DNA of 64,000 nt, taken from assembly GCF_024346395.1 (NCBI RefSeq), contig NZ_JAGQCW010000001.1, positions 310,001 through 374,000 of the forward strand, given 5' to 3'. Numbering within the stretch: position 1 is the first letter of the stretch; each line of letters starts with the position of its first letter. The notes below the pieces were generated by a model. It was not told the DNA's origin. It saw only the letters and a program-made list of their open reading frames with translations, and made no database searches. Both the position numbers and the translations under genes were made by a program. Shown here piece after piece: positions 41,480-50,285 of the stretch. The DNA is from Cyanobium sp. AMD-g (GTDB taxonomy: Bacteria > Cyanobacteriota > Cyanobacteriia > PCC-6307 > Cyanobiaceae).

Positions 41480-42756
41480 GCCAGGCCACCGTCCTGGTCG
41501 ACGGCAACAACTTCTACGCCTCCTGCGAAGCGGCCCTCGACCCGTCCGTGATCGGAAAGCCGCTGGTGGTGCTCTCCAACAACGACGGTTGCATCGTCTC
41601 CCGCAGCGCCGAGGCCCGCGCCATGGGCATTCCCATGGGCACCCCCTGGTTTCAGGTGCGCCACGACCTGGAACGCCGCGGTGTGATCGTGCGCAGTTCC
41701 AACTACGGCCTCTACGCCGACATGAGCCAGCGGCTGATGGCCAGCCTCGAAGCCTGGGTGGAGGAGCTGGAGGTCTATTCCATCGACGAGGCCTTCGGTC
41801 GCCTGCACCGCCCCCCCGGCGACGGCGACCTCACCGCCTGGGGGAAAGACCTGCGCCGGCAGGTGCGCCGCCAGCTGGGCCTGCCGGTGGCGGTGGGCAT
41901 CGCCCCCACCAAGGTGCTGGCCAAGATCGCCAACCGCATCGCCAAACGCGACCACTCCCATGGCGGCGTGTTCGATCTGGGCCAGGTCGGGGATCCGGGA
42001 CCCTGGCTGGAGGCCATCGCCATCGAGGACGTCTGGGGCATCGGCCGCAAGCTGTCCCGCTGGTGCCGGTTGCGGGGCATCAGCCAGGCCCGGGCCCTGC
42101 GCGACATGCCGAGCGGCGAACTGCGGCACCGCTGTGGCGTCGTGGGCGTGCGGCTGCAGCAGGAGCTGCGCGGCCACAGCTGCCTGCCCCTGGTGGCGGT
42201 GCCGCCGGCGAAGCAGGAAACCTGCGTCAGCCGCAGTTTCAGCGAACCGGTCACCAGCCTCGAGGGCCTGCGGCAGGCGATCGCCACCTACCTCAGCCGG
42301 GCCGGCGAGAAGCTGCGCCGCCAGGGGCAGCGGGCGGGCAGCGTCACGGTGTTCGTGCGCAGCAGCCCCTTCAACGGCACCCGCTTCTACGCCAATGCCG
42401 CCACCGTCTCCCTGCCGCTGCCCAGCAACGACACCGCCGTGCTGCTCGCCGCCGCCCTGCCCCTGGCCGAGCGGCTGTTCCGGCCCCACAAGCCGCTGCA
42501 GAAGGCGGGGGTGCTGCTGCAGGATCTGCAGCCGGTGGGGCTGCTGCAGCACCACCTGCTGGCTCCGCTGCCACCGGAACAGCAGCAACGGCGCGAAGCC
42601 CTGATGGCCACCGTCGACGGCCTCAACCGCCGCTACGGCAGCGGCACCGTGCAGTGGGCGGCCTGCGGCCTGCGGCCCCGCTGGACCATGCGGCGCTCGC
42701 GCCTGTCGAGGGCCGCCACCACCCGGCTGAGCGATGTGCCGGTGGTGCGGGCCTGA
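41476..42756 (+). CDS. umuC: Y-family DNA polymerase UmuC (Pol V catalytic subunit)
   Basis: Translesion polymerase, 426 residues. The palm motifs are VLVDGNNFYASCEAAL with the first catalytic Asp, and the VYSIDEAFG block with the second Asp/Glu pair. Then GIAPTKVLAKIANR, a helix-hairpin-helix thumb (DVWGIGRKLSRW) and the little-finger domain with the ETCVSRSFSEPVTS region and a C-terminal LMATVDGLNRRYGSGTVQWA segment. ATG 41476 overlaps the umuD stop. It is one operon with umuD under the LexA box. Nine bases separate it from the convergent GGDEF gene. Confidence 0.96.
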   Translation: MSQATVLVDGNNFYASCEAALDPSVIGKPLVVLSNNDGCIVSRSAEARAMGIPMGTPWFQVRHDLERRGVIVRSSNYGLYADMSQRLMASLEAWVEELEVYSIDEAFGRLHRPPGDGDLTAWGKDLRRQVRRQLGLPVAVGIAPTKVLAKIANRIAKRDHSHGGVFDLGQVGDPGPWLEAIAIEDVWGIGRKLSRWCRLRGISQARALRDMPSGELRHRCGVVGVRLQQELRGHSCLPLVAVPPAKQETCVSRSFSEPVTSLEGLRQAIATYLSRAGEKLRRQGQRAGSVTVFVRSSPFNGTRFYANAATVSLPLPSNDTAVLLAAALPLAERLFRPHKPLQKAGVLLQDLQPVGLLQHHLLAPLPPEQQQRREALMATVDGLNRRYGSGTVQWAACGLRPRWTMRRSRLSRAATTRLSDVPVVRA

Positions 42757-42765
42757 GGCTCAGAG

Positions 42766-43764
42766 TCAGGGTCCGTCGAAGAGGCTGGCGATCTGGTTGC
42801 GACCGTTGCCCTTGGCCAGCTCGAGGGCCCGCTCGGCCCGCTGGATCAGGTCGGTAAAGCCGCGATCGGCGGGGGCCAGGACCGTGAGGCCGCCGCTGAT
42901 GTGCAGACGGAAGTCGGAATGGCTGTAGACGCCGGGCAGGTGGGCGACGGCGGTGCGCAGGCCATCCGCCAGGGCCATGGCCTGATCGCGCTGGATTCCC
43001 ACCAGCAGCAGGGCGAACTCGCCATCCCCCAGGCGGGCGGCGAAGTCCTGCGGCTGAAGAAAGGTGCGCGCCAGCTGGACCACATCGGTGAGCACCTGGT
43101 CGCCGGCGAGGTGGCCCCAGCGGTTGTTGATCAGGCGCAGATTGTCGAGATCGAAGAGGAGCAGCGACAGGGGCTGCTGGTCGCGGCGGGCACGCTCGAA
43201 CTCCCGCTCACCAATGCTCAGAAAGGTGTGACGGGTGGGCAGGCCGGTGATCGGGCAGAGGTGGGCCAAACGCCTCAACTCCAGCTCACGCATGGCCAGC
43301 TGGGCCAGGCGGTGCAACAGCTCGCGCTGCTCCGGGCCGAGATCACGGGGCTCCCGGTCAATGACGCAGAGGGTGCCGAGGTTGTGGCCCCCGGAGGTCT
43401 GCAGGGGCGCCCCGGCATAGAAGCGGATATGGGGATCGGCGAAGACCAGGGGGTTGCTGCGGAAGCGCTCATCGACGCGGGCATCGGGGACAACCATCAC
43501 CTCGTCGTGGACGATGGCGTGGGCGCAGAGGGCCATTTCACGGGGCGTTTCGCTGACAGCGAGTCCCCGCTTGGCCAGGAACCACTGCCGGTCGGCCTCC
43601 ACCAGGGAGATCGCCACGATGGGGGTCTGGAAGATGGCCGCGGTCAGATCCAGGATGCGATCGAAGTGCTCGTCGCTGTCGGCATCGAGGATGCCGTAGC
43701 GCTCCAGCTCACGAAGCCGCTGCTCCTCGTCGGCGGGGACGGGGTAAGCCGGATAGGGAGCCAT
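42766..43764 (-). CDS. GAF-GGDEF protein with altered GGDEF motif
   Basis: 332 residues from ATG 43764: a GAF domain (about 25-160; FQTPIVAISLVEADRQWFLA, CAHAIVHDEVMVVPD, GAPLQTSGGHNLGTLCVID) and a GGDEF domain (about 175-330; DLDNLRLINNRWGHLAGDQV). The active-site loop reads RLGDGEFALLL, i.e. GDGEF in place of GGDEF, with the metal-binding third residue replaced by Gly. Cyclase activity is doubtful. TTG 43785 would add seven residues. It may bind GTP or act as a signalling platform; with the EAL protein 3 kb away it makes up a small cyclic-di-GMP-related set. Confidence 0.87.
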   Translation of the reverse strand: MAPYPAYPVPADEEQRLRELERYGILDADSDEHFDRILDLTAAIFQTPIVAISLVEADRQWFLAKRGLAVSETPREMALCAHAIVHDEVMVVPDARVDERFRSNPLVFADPHIRFYAGAPLQTSGGHNLGTLCVIDREPRDLGPEQRELLHRLAQLAMRELELRRLAHLCPITGLPTRHTFLSIGEREFERARRDQQPLSLLLFDLDNLRLINNRWGHLAGDQVLTDVVQLARTFLQPQDFAARLGDGEFALLLVGIQRDQAMALADGLRTAVAHLPGVYSHSDFRLHISGGLTVLAPADRGFTDLIQRAERALELAKGNGRNQIASLFDGP

Positions 43765-43837
43765 GGCAAGCCTGCGTCCAAACAAAATCTAGGCAGAATG
43801 GGCGGTGGCGAGCGGAATCTGAAGGGGGAGAACGGAC

Positions 43838-45922
43838 TCAGGCCGCCGGCACCGCCAGGGTTTCCTCGTAGCCGGCGCGGCGGCCGTCATCCAGCTGGTT
43901 CAGGTAGCGGCGCTCGGCGTAGTAGGCCTCCTGGAAACGCAGGGCGTCGCCGTTGAGGGCATCGAAGAGCTCATGGATGCGGGTCTCCATGTCGAGGCCG
44001 CTGCCGGCCGGCGGAGTGGCGGGCCCTGGCGCGGGCGCCTGGCGCTCCTCCTCCAGCAGCCGGGCGATGCAGTGCTCCAGGGTCTGCAGGCGCTGGCTCG
44101 ACCAGGCATCAAGCAGGTGACGGCAGCGCCGCAGCACCCGTTGCCGTTCCAATGAGGCCGTGGCGCCCCGCAGCTGCAGGGGTGGGTGGGCCAGGGCGAG
44201 CCGCTGCACCTCGCTGGGCTCCAGCAGGGGGGTGAGACGGCCCAGCAGGGCGCTCTGCTCCACCAGCAGCCGGTCGCCCAAAAGGCGGGGCAGGTCGAGA
44301 TCGGCCAGATCCAGCCCGGGATCGGTGCCCCGGTTGATGGCCTCGAGCCGACCGGCACCGAGGTTGTCCTCCTCCAGCTCGCCGATGGCGGCCCAGAGCT
44401 GGCGGTGGTGCTGGAGGGCGAAGTCATCGAGTTCGCGGCGCCGCAGCTCGGCGCGGATCACACCGCGCCAGGGGGCGCAATGGAGATACAGGCGCAGGAT
44501 CTCCGCCTCGGCCCGCTCCCGGTGCCCCACCTCCCCGGGTTGCTCCCATTTCAGCGAGCGGCCGTGCCAGCGCTGGCCCTTGACCTGCTGGCGCAGGTCC
44601 TCCTCCAGCTGGATGGCCAGCCGGGCCTGGCCGCCCGAGAGGCGCTCGGCCACCTGCTGAAGGTAATGGCTGCGCACCGCCGACTGGGGCAGCTTGCCCA
44701 GCAGCTGCACCAGAGCGGAGACGGCCTGCTGGAACTGGTCGGCCCGGGCCAGATCCTTGCCTTCGAACACCTGCTCGATCTGCCAGTCGAGCCATAGCGG
44801 GGCCTGATCGAGCAGGGAGCGGTACTCCCCCGGGCCGTGCTGCTGCAGGAACTCGTCGGGGTCCTTGCCGGCGGGCAGGTGCAGCACCCGCAGCTCCAGC
44901 TGGCCCTGCAGCGCCAGTTGCTCCACCTCGCCGATGGCCCGCTGGGCGGCGCGGATGCCCGCCCCATCGCTGTCGAAGTTGAGGATCAGTCGCCGGCCGT
45001 CGCAGCAGCGGCACAGCTGGGTGATCTGGCTGGAGCTGAGGGCTGTGCCGAGGGCCGCCACCGCATTGGTGATGCCGGCGGCGTGCAGGGCGATCACATC
45101 GAAGTAGCCCTCCACGACCACGGCCCGGTCGTCGCGACGGATGGCGTCGGCGGCCCGATCCAGCCCGAACAGGTGCTTGCCCTTCTCGAACACCTCCGTT
45201 TCCGGCGAGTTGAGGTATTTCGGTTCGGCCCCATCCAGACCGCGCCCGCCAAAGCCGATCACCCGGCCCTGGCGGTCCCGGATCGGCACCATCACCCGGT
45301 CGCGGAAACGGTCGTAGAAGCCGCTGCCCCCCTTGCGGGCCACCACCAGACCAGCCGCCTCCAGCAGGTCGGCATCCAGGCCCTCCACCTGCTGCAGGTG
45401 CTGCAGCAGGCCATCCCAGCCGGCCGGGGCATAGCCCAGCTGGAAGGCTTCCAGGGTGGTTTCGCTGAGGCCGCGGTTCTGGCGCAGGTAAGTGAGGGCC
45501 GCCGCCCCCTCCGGTGCGCGCAGCTGGCTCTGGAACCAGCCTGCCGCCAGGGCCAGCACCCGGTGCAGCCGGTCACGGCGGGAGAGCTGCTGGCGCAACC
45601 GCTCCTGCTGGGGGCCATCAAGCGTTTCGACCGGCAGCTGGTAGCGGCGCGCCAGATCCAGCACCACCTCGCTGAAGCTGGTGCGCTGCAGCTCCATCAG
45701 GAACTTGATGGCGTTGCCGCCGGCCCCGCAGGAGAAGCAGTAATAGAACTGCTTGGCGGGCGACACCGTCATCGACGGTGATTTGTCGTCGTGGAACGGG
45801 CAGATCCCGACGAATTCCCGGCCCTTCTTCTTGAGCACCACGTGCTCCCCCACCACATCGACGATGTCGGCCCGTTCCTTGACGGCCTCGATCGTGCGGG
45901 GGTGGAGACGCGGAAGACTCAA
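43838..45922 (-). CDS. dnaG: DNA primase
   Basis: Synthesises RNA primers for replication. 694 residues: CHC2 zinc finger (CPFHDDKSPSM, then YYCFSCGAGGNAIKF), the catalytic core with DRVMVPIRDRQGRVIGFGGR, the TOPRIM domain (VVVEGYFDVIALHAAGI, LNFDSDGAGIRAAQRA), and a C-terminal helicase-interaction region. The start codon is TTG at 45922 (MSLPRLHPRTIEAVKERADI), which matches the family N-terminus; the longer frame to 46366 is not supported. Divergent from the EamA permease gene, with about 156 bases between. Confidence 0.96.
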   Translation of the reverse strand: MSLPRLHPRTIEAVKERADIVDVVGEHVVLKKKGREFVGICPFHDDKSPSMTVSPAKQFYYCFSCGAGGNAIKFLMELQRTSFSEVVLDLARRYQLPVETLDGPQQERLRQQLSRRDRLHRVLALAAGWFQSQLRAPEGAAALTYLRQNRGLSETTLEAFQLGYAPAGWDGLLQHLQQVEGLDADLLEAAGLVVARKGGSGFYDRFRDRVMVPIRDRQGRVIGFGGRGLDGAEPKYLNSPETEVFEKGKHLFGLDRAADAIRRDDRAVVVEGYFDVIALHAAGITNAVAALGTALSSSQITQLCRCCDGRRLILNFDSDGAGIRAAQRAIGEVEQLALQGQLELRVLHLPAGKDPDEFLQQHGPGEYRSLLDQAPLWLDWQIEQVFEGKDLARADQFQQAVSALVQLLGKLPQSAVRSHYLQQVAERLSGGQARLAIQLEEDLRQQVKGQRWHGRSLKWEQPGEVGHRERAEAEILRLYLHCAPWRGVIRAELRRRELDDFALQHHRQLWAAIGELEEDNLGAGRLEAINRGTDPGLDLADLDLPRLLGDRLLVEQSALLGRLTPLLEPSEVQRLALAHPPLQLRGATASLERQRVLRRCRHLLDAWSSQRLQTLEHCIARLLEEERQAPAPGPATPPAGSGLDMETRIHELFDALNGDALRFQEAYYAERRYLNQLDDGRRAGYEETLAVPAA

Positions 45923-46078
45923 GGATGCAGGCTCAAGACAGGGCGGGGCGAGCAGGGTGAAGGAGAGCCAGGGCGATGGGGCCAGGCGGGAAGGAGGGGC
46001 CGCCGCGGCGCCGACCCTATCGGTGGTGGTGGACTTGGCGCCATTCTGGGGCCTGACACCACGGATGGAGATCACCGG

Positions 46079-46993
46079 GTGAACAGAACGCCCCTGCCCC
46101 AGCCCGGTGGAGCCCTGCCGGCCGGGGGCTGGATGCTGCTCAGCGCCCTGGCCTTCAGCCTGATGGTGGTGGGGGTGAAGCAGGTGGGCGACCGGCTGCC
46201 GATCGCCGAGGTGGTGTTGGCCCGGGCCCTGGTGAGCCTGGTGCTCAGCTACGGCATGGTCCGCAGGCTGGGTCTCGATCCCTGGGGCCGGCGCCGGGGA
46301 CTGCTGCTGCTGCGGGGCCTGGTGGGCAGTGCCGCCCTGTTCTGCGTCTATGCCGCCGTGGTGCACCTGCCCCTGGCCGCCGCCACGGTGCTGCAGTACC
46401 TCTACCCCACCTTCACGGCACTGCTGGCCTGGCTGCTCCTGGGCGAACGCCTCAGCCGGCGGGTGCTGCTGGCCATGGGGCTGGGTTGGCTGGGCGTGCT
46501 GCTGGTGGCCCAGCCCACGGCCAGCTCCGCCCTGCCGGTCGCCTGGGTGCTGGTGGCGGTGGCCGGCGCCCTGCTCACCGCCGTGGCCTACGTGAGCGTG
46601 CGGGGCCTGGCCGAGAGCGAAGATCCGGCCGTGATCATTTTCTACTTTCCGCTCGTGGCGCTGCCCATGAGCCTGCCCCTGGTGCTGCTCGATCCGGTGC
46701 TGCCGACACCGGCCGAGCTGCTCTGGTTGCTGGGGGTGGGGGTGTTCACCCAGCTGGGTCAGGTGGGACTCACCCGGGCCCTCACCCAGTTGCCGGCGGC
46801 CAGGGCCACGGCGATCAGCTACGTGCAGGTGGGATTCGCCGCCCTCTGGGGTTGGTGGATCTTCGGAGAAGCCATTGATCTGCCGACGGCGATCGGGGCG
46901 GCCCTGATCCTGATGGCCACGCTGATCTGTCTGGGCCAGGCGGCGGGGGTGACCAGAACCGACAAAGCAACGCAGGACACACCCCTACGATGA
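46079..46993 (+). CDS. EamA (DMT superfamily) permease
   Basis: 304 residues with ten predicted transmembrane helices in two EamA repeats: LLSALAFSLMVVGVKQVGDR with VVLARALVSLVLSYG and VLQYLYPTFTALLAWLLLGE in the first, and VAWVLVAVAGALLTAVAYVS with ALTQLPAARATAISYVQVGF in the second. These proteins export metabolites or amino acids; the substrate cannot be inferred. GTG 46079 (MNRTPLPQPGG) is chosen. The stop overlaps the antiporter start (ATGA), suggesting joint expression. Confidence 0.88.
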   Translation: MNRTPLPQPGGALPAGGWMLLSALAFSLMVVGVKQVGDRLPIAEVVLARALVSLVLSYGMVRRLGLDPWGRRRGLLLLRGLVGSAALFCVYAAVVHLPLAAATVLQYLYPTFTALLAWLLLGERLSRRVLLAMGLGWLGVLLVAQPTASSALPVAWVLVAVAGALLTAVAYVSVRGLAESEDPAVIIFYFPLVALPMSLPLVLLDPVLPTPAELLWLLGVGVFTQLGQVGLTRALTQLPAARATAISYVQVGFAALWGWWIFGEAIDLPTAIGAALILMATLICLGQAAGVTRTDKATQDTPLR

Positions 46994-48405
46994 CGCCGCC
47001 AGGTTGGCTTCCCTTGCTGCTGATCCCCCTACCTGGCGTTTTCGATTCCTCGCTGGCCACGATCGTGGCCAGCTTCAGTGAGGGGGCGGAGACGACCCTG
47101 ATCAGGCCGCCGATGGCGCCTGGAATCGTCCCCCTGCCGCTGATGATGCTGACCATCGGTGGCATCTTTCTCGGCACCCTGGCGATCAGTCGCTTCTCCC
47201 TGAAGATCGGGGTGCCGGCCATTCTTGGCGTGCTGCTGTTCGGCCTGCTGATCAATCCTTCCGTCACCCTGTTCAGCCATGACACGATCCTGCGGCTGCA
47301 GGTTCTGAGTCTGTCGATCCTGCTGTTCAACGCCGGGCTGGAAACCGACATCCGCTCAATTCGCGGTTTCCTTGAATACGGAATCATCCTGGCGGTGGGA
47401 GGCGTGATCCTCTCCAGCCTGATGCTGGGGCTGATCATCTGGTTCGTGGCCTCCCCTGATGCGGGCGGCATCCAACTCGGCTTCCGCCAGATGCCCGTGG
47501 CCGTGGCGATGCTGATCGCCGCCTGCCTGGGCTCGACCGACGCCGGGGCCACGATGAATGTGCTGCAACTGGTGCAACGGGCGATCCCAGCCAGGCTTTC
47601 GGCCCTGGTGCAGTTCGAATCCTCCGTCAACGATCCCACCGGCATCCTGTTTCTGGGACTGGTGATCGGCCTGACGACCCTGGAGGGGGCCAGCGGCGGT
47701 CAGCAGGTGGTGGTGGAGCAGCTGCAGACCTTCCTGCAGAAGATCGGTTCCGGCCTTCTGATTGGTGTCTGCGTGAGTTACCTGGGGCGCTTCAGCCTCA
47801 ACCGTCTGGTGCGGGAGTCCAGCCAGTTGCTGATCCTGGGCATCGCCGTCGGCCTGATCTCCTACGGGGTGGCGGAGTTGATGGGGGGTTCGGGCTTCAT
47901 CAGCGCCTACGTGGCGGGCCTGATGCTGCGCAACCACACCTACCGCAACGCACAGATCACACCGGAAGCCCTGCAGCAGACCCTGCTGCCGTTCAACAAC
48001 ATGACCGAAATCACCGTCTTCCTGATCTTCGGCCTGAGTGTCCATCCGCTGGAACTTCTGCCGGCGCTGCCGGAGGGCATCGTCGTCGCCCTCGCCATGA
48101 TGCTGGTGGCCAGGCCGGCGAGTGTGCTGTTGCTGCAACGCTTCTCCCCGTTCACTTGGCGGGATTCGCTGCTGGTGTCCTGGTGCGGTCTGCGGGGCGC
48201 CGTTCCGCTCGCCCTGAGTTTCGAGATGGTCGACGCCATCCCCAGGGTGCGCGGCATCGACCCGGCCACGGTGCCCTCCCTGGTGCAGAACGCCGGCGGC
48301 ATCGTCTTCTGTGTCGTGGTGATCAACCTGCTGGTGCAGGGCCTCACGCTTCCCCACGTGGCCCGCTGGCTCAGGCTTTCCGAGGAAGTGGCAGGGGCTC
48401 CGTGA
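46990..48405 (+). CDS. CPA1-type cation:proton antiporter
   Basis: 471-residue membrane protein with about 12 helices. Family signatures are NPSVTLFSHDTILRLQVLSL with LLFNAGLETD, the GSTDAGATMNVLQ segment and the ESSVNDPTGILFLGLVI block, which contains the ND pair of the antiporter core, then GLRGAVPLALSFEMV near the end. NhaP-like Na+/H+ or CvrA-like K+/H+ exchange are both possible. ATG 46990 overlaps the EamA stop. The 3' end overlaps the convergent lipoprotein gene by 35 bases. Ion homeostasis in saline water is a reasonable but unproven role. Confidence 0.9.
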   Translation: MTPPGWLPLLLIPLPGVFDSSLATIVASFSEGAETTLIRPPMAPGIVPLPLMMLTIGGIFLGTLAISRFSLKIGVPAILGVLLFGLLINPSVTLFSHDTILRLQVLSLSILLFNAGLETDIRSIRGFLEYGIILAVGGVILSSLMLGLIIWFVASPDAGGIQLGFRQMPVAVAMLIAACLGSTDAGATMNVLQLVQRAIPARLSALVQFESSVNDPTGILFLGLVIGLTTLEGASGGQQVVVEQLQTFLQKIGSGLLIGVCVSYLGRFSLNRLVRESSQLLILGIAVGLISYGVAELMGGSGFISAYVAGLMLRNHTYRNAQITPEALQQTLLPFNNMTEITVFLIFGLSVHPLELLPALPEGIVVALAMMLVARPASVLLLQRFSPFTWRDSLLVSWCGLRGAVPLALSFEMVDAIPRVRGIDPATVPSLVQNAGGIVFCVVVINLLVQGLTLPHVARWLRLSEEVAGAP

Positions 48406-48832
48406 TCCAGTCCTGGCTGTTGCCGTCGCTGCTGCCGCTGGGGCGGGCCAGGCGCCAGCTTTCCCCCTTGGAGCCCCGCTGCAGGTAGAGCTCGAAGGGG
48501 CTGTCGACGCGAATGGCATCCCCCGGCAGGCGCCAGTCGAAGCGGCCGCTCAGGTGCAGGCCCCGTCCTGCGCCGATGGCGATGGTCTCCTGCTCCTCAA
48601 CCCGCACCCGGCTCACCTCGGGCAGGCCGCCGGCCTCCAGGTCGAGGGCACGGGCAATGGCCCCCTGGGTGAGCTGGATCTGCAGGGTCAGGGCATCAAG
48701 CAGCACGCCCCTGGGGGGCTGGCCGGCTCTGCTGCAGCCACCCAGCAGCAGCACCAGGGCCAGCAGGGGTGCCAGCACCAGCCTCAGCGGTGACCGGGAG
48801 CGGTCCGGGGGGCTTGGCAGGAGGGGCAGCAT
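48371..48832 (-). CDS. Putative lipoprotein of unknown function
   Basis: 153 residues with a lipoprotein signal peptide ending in the lipobox LLGGCSRAG, so it would be processed by LspA (gene at 16.9 kb). The mature part is mainly beta-sheet-like: LTLQIQLTQGAIARALD, VRVEEQETIAIGAGRGLH, SGRFDWRLPGDAIRVDS. I recall comparable short lipoproteins as hypotheticals in Synechococcus. The ATG at 48832 sits just ahead of the hydrophobic core; an in-frame ATG at 48856 overlaps the divergent ruvA start. 3' overlap with the antiporter gene, 35 bases. Confidence 0.65.
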   Translation of the reverse strand: MLPLLPSPPDRSRSPLRLVLAPLLALVLLLGGCSRAGQPPRGVLLDALTLQIQLTQGAIARALDLEAGGLPEVSRVRVEEQETIAIGAGRGLHLSGRFDWRLPGDAIRVDSPFELYLQRGSKGESWRLARPSGSSDGNSQDWITEPLPLPRKA

Positions 48833-48854
48833 GGGGGCTGACGCACGTCTCACC

Positions 48855-49508
48855 ATGATCGGCTGGCTGCAGGGGCGACTGGCCGAACCATGGCAGCAGG
48901 CGAACCGCTGCGGGGCCCTGCTGATCTGCCAGGGGGTGGGTTATGAGGTCCAGTTCACCCTGAAGCAGTGGCAGCGCCTGCCTGAAGTCGGCAGCGATCT
49001 GGGCCTGCACGTGCACCACAGCATCCGTGATGACGGGTGGACGCTGTACGGCTTTATCGCCCGCCAGGAACGGGACCTGTTCCGCGAACTGGTGGCCGTG
49101 AGTGGCGTGGGGCCCCAGATGGCCCTGGGCCTGCTCGGCGCCCTGGACGTGCCCGCCCTGGTGCGTGCCATCGTCCACGCCGACCTGCGCAGCCTCTGCC
49201 TGGCGCCTGGGGTGGGCAAGCGCACGGCCGAGCGCCTTGCGGTGGAGCTGCGGGCGCGCCTGCAGGAGCGCTTCGCCGGCCTGGTGGATCCCCTTGACGA
49301 GGAGGAGGTCAGCGGCATCGACACACCGGGCGGCCCCACGGCCCCCTGCCGCGAGGAGGTGCAGATCACCCTGGTGGCGCTCGGCTATGAGCCCCTGGAA
49401 ATCCACCGGGCCCTGCGGGCCGTCGCCGCCGCCGGGATCGATGCCTCCGCTGGGGCCGATGACTGGATCCGCGAAAGCCTGCGCTGGTTATCCCGCGCCG
49501 TGGCCTGA
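48855..49508 (+). CDS. ruvA: Holliday junction helicase subunit RuvA
   Basis: Tetrameric junction-binding subunit that loads RuvB. The 217-residue protein begins MIGWLQGRLAEPW (ATG 48855), with an OB fold to about 65, helix-hairpin-helix segments VSGVGPQMALGLLGAL and LAPGVGKRTAERLAVELRAR, and the C-terminal domain III (VQITLVALGYEPLEIHRALR) that contacts RuvB. ruvB is not in the window. Divergent from the lipoprotein gene, with which it nearly shares its start, and followed 77 bases later by rpsO. Confidence 0.96.
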   Translation: MIGWLQGRLAEPWQQANRCGALLICQGVGYEVQFTLKQWQRLPEVGSDLGLHVHHSIRDDGWTLYGFIARQERDLFRELVAVSGVGPQMALGLLGALDVPALVRAIVHADLRSLCLAPGVGKRTAERLAVELRARLQERFAGLVDPLDEEEVSGIDTPGGPTAPCREEVQITLVALGYEPLEIHRALRAVAAAGIDASAGADDWIRESLRWLSRAVA

Positions 49509-49585
49509 AGGGGCGGCGCCGCATGGAAGGCCAACGGGCCGCACGTTAAGGTGTTGGTTTGCACCGTTCGGGCTCAGATCCGCCC

Positions 49586-49855
49586 ATGCCGCTCTCCACC
49601 ACCCAGAAACAGGAACTGATCAATTCCCATCAGGCCCACGGCACCGACACCGGTTCGGTGGAAGTGCAGGTCGCGATGTTGAGCGAGCGGATCCAGCAAC
49701 TCAGTGGCCACCTGCAGAAGAACATCCACGACTTCTCCTCCCGCCAGGGGCTGCTCAAGATGATCGGTCGCCGCAAGCGCCTGCTCGGCTATCTCCGCGC
49801 CCAGAGCGAGACCCGCTACGCCGAACTGATCAAGAAACTCGGCATCCGCGGCTGA
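49586..49855 (+). CDS. rpsO: 30S ribosomal protein S15
   Basis: Primary 16S-rRNA-binding protein of the platform, 89 residues, [20 protein letters not shown] then [39 protein letters not shown] and [10 protein letters not shown], the complete S15 consensus. The ATG at 49586 is preceded by a short region that could hold a promoter. It stands between ruvA and the PAM68-family gene, 10 bases before the latter. Confidence 0.98.
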   Translation: MPLSTTQKQELINSHQAHGTDTGSVEVQVAMLSERIQQLSGHLQKNIHDFSSRQGLLKMIGRRKRLLGYLRAQSETRYAELIKKLGIRG

Positions 49856-49865
49856 GGCACGTCCC

Positions 49866-50285
49866 ATGGCCCGTCGGCCGAAGCCGAAATCCTTCGCGGT
49901 GCCTTCTGCCGGCGGGCCGCCCGTCAAGGCACCACGGCAGCAGGTGATTCCCGAAGCGGTGGCCAACCGCATGGTGCGGCGTATCGCCATCGCCACGGGC
50001 ACCCCCACGGTCCTGGGCATGGGCGTGTTCGTGGTCAGTTATCTGCTGGTCAGCCGCGGTGTGGCCGACATTCCTCCCGGCCTCACCCTGGTGGGGTCGG
50101 GCGCTTTCTTCCTGCTGGGACTGCTGGGCCTCAGTTACGGGGTGCTGTCCGCCAGCTGGGAGGACGCCCCAGGCAGCCTGCTGGGCCTTGAGCAGATCGG
50201 CCTCAACATCGGCCGGGTGCGGAGCTCGGTGCGGGCCATGCGTCAGGGCACCTCGGGCTCCGGCTCAGGCAGCCCCCAGGGGTGA
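49866..50285 (+). CDS. PAM68-family protein (photosystem II assembly)
   Basis: 139-residue membrane protein with two helices (about residues 47-65, [16 protein letters not shown], and 75-95, [20 protein letters not shown]), followed by a cytoplasmic tail with [20 protein letters not shown]. This pattern is PAM68/DUF3464, whose plant and cyanobacterial members help early PSII assembly. The N-terminal basic part (ARRPKPKSF) and a Ser/Gly-rich end are variable. It follows rpsO by 10 bases; its last 21 bases overlap dnaE convergently. Confidence 0.88.
   Translation: MARRPKPKSFAVPSAGGPPVKAPRQQVIPEAVANRMVRRIAIATGTPTVLGMGVFVVSYLLVSRGVADIPPGLTLVGSGAFFLLGLLGLSYGVLSASWEDAPGSLLGLEQIGLNIGRVRSSVRAMRQGTSGSGSGSPQG

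Noticed and set aside
46990-48405. Na+/H+ antiporter nhaP by name
   Set aside because: CPA1 motifs are clear but do not distinguish Na+ from K+ specificity.
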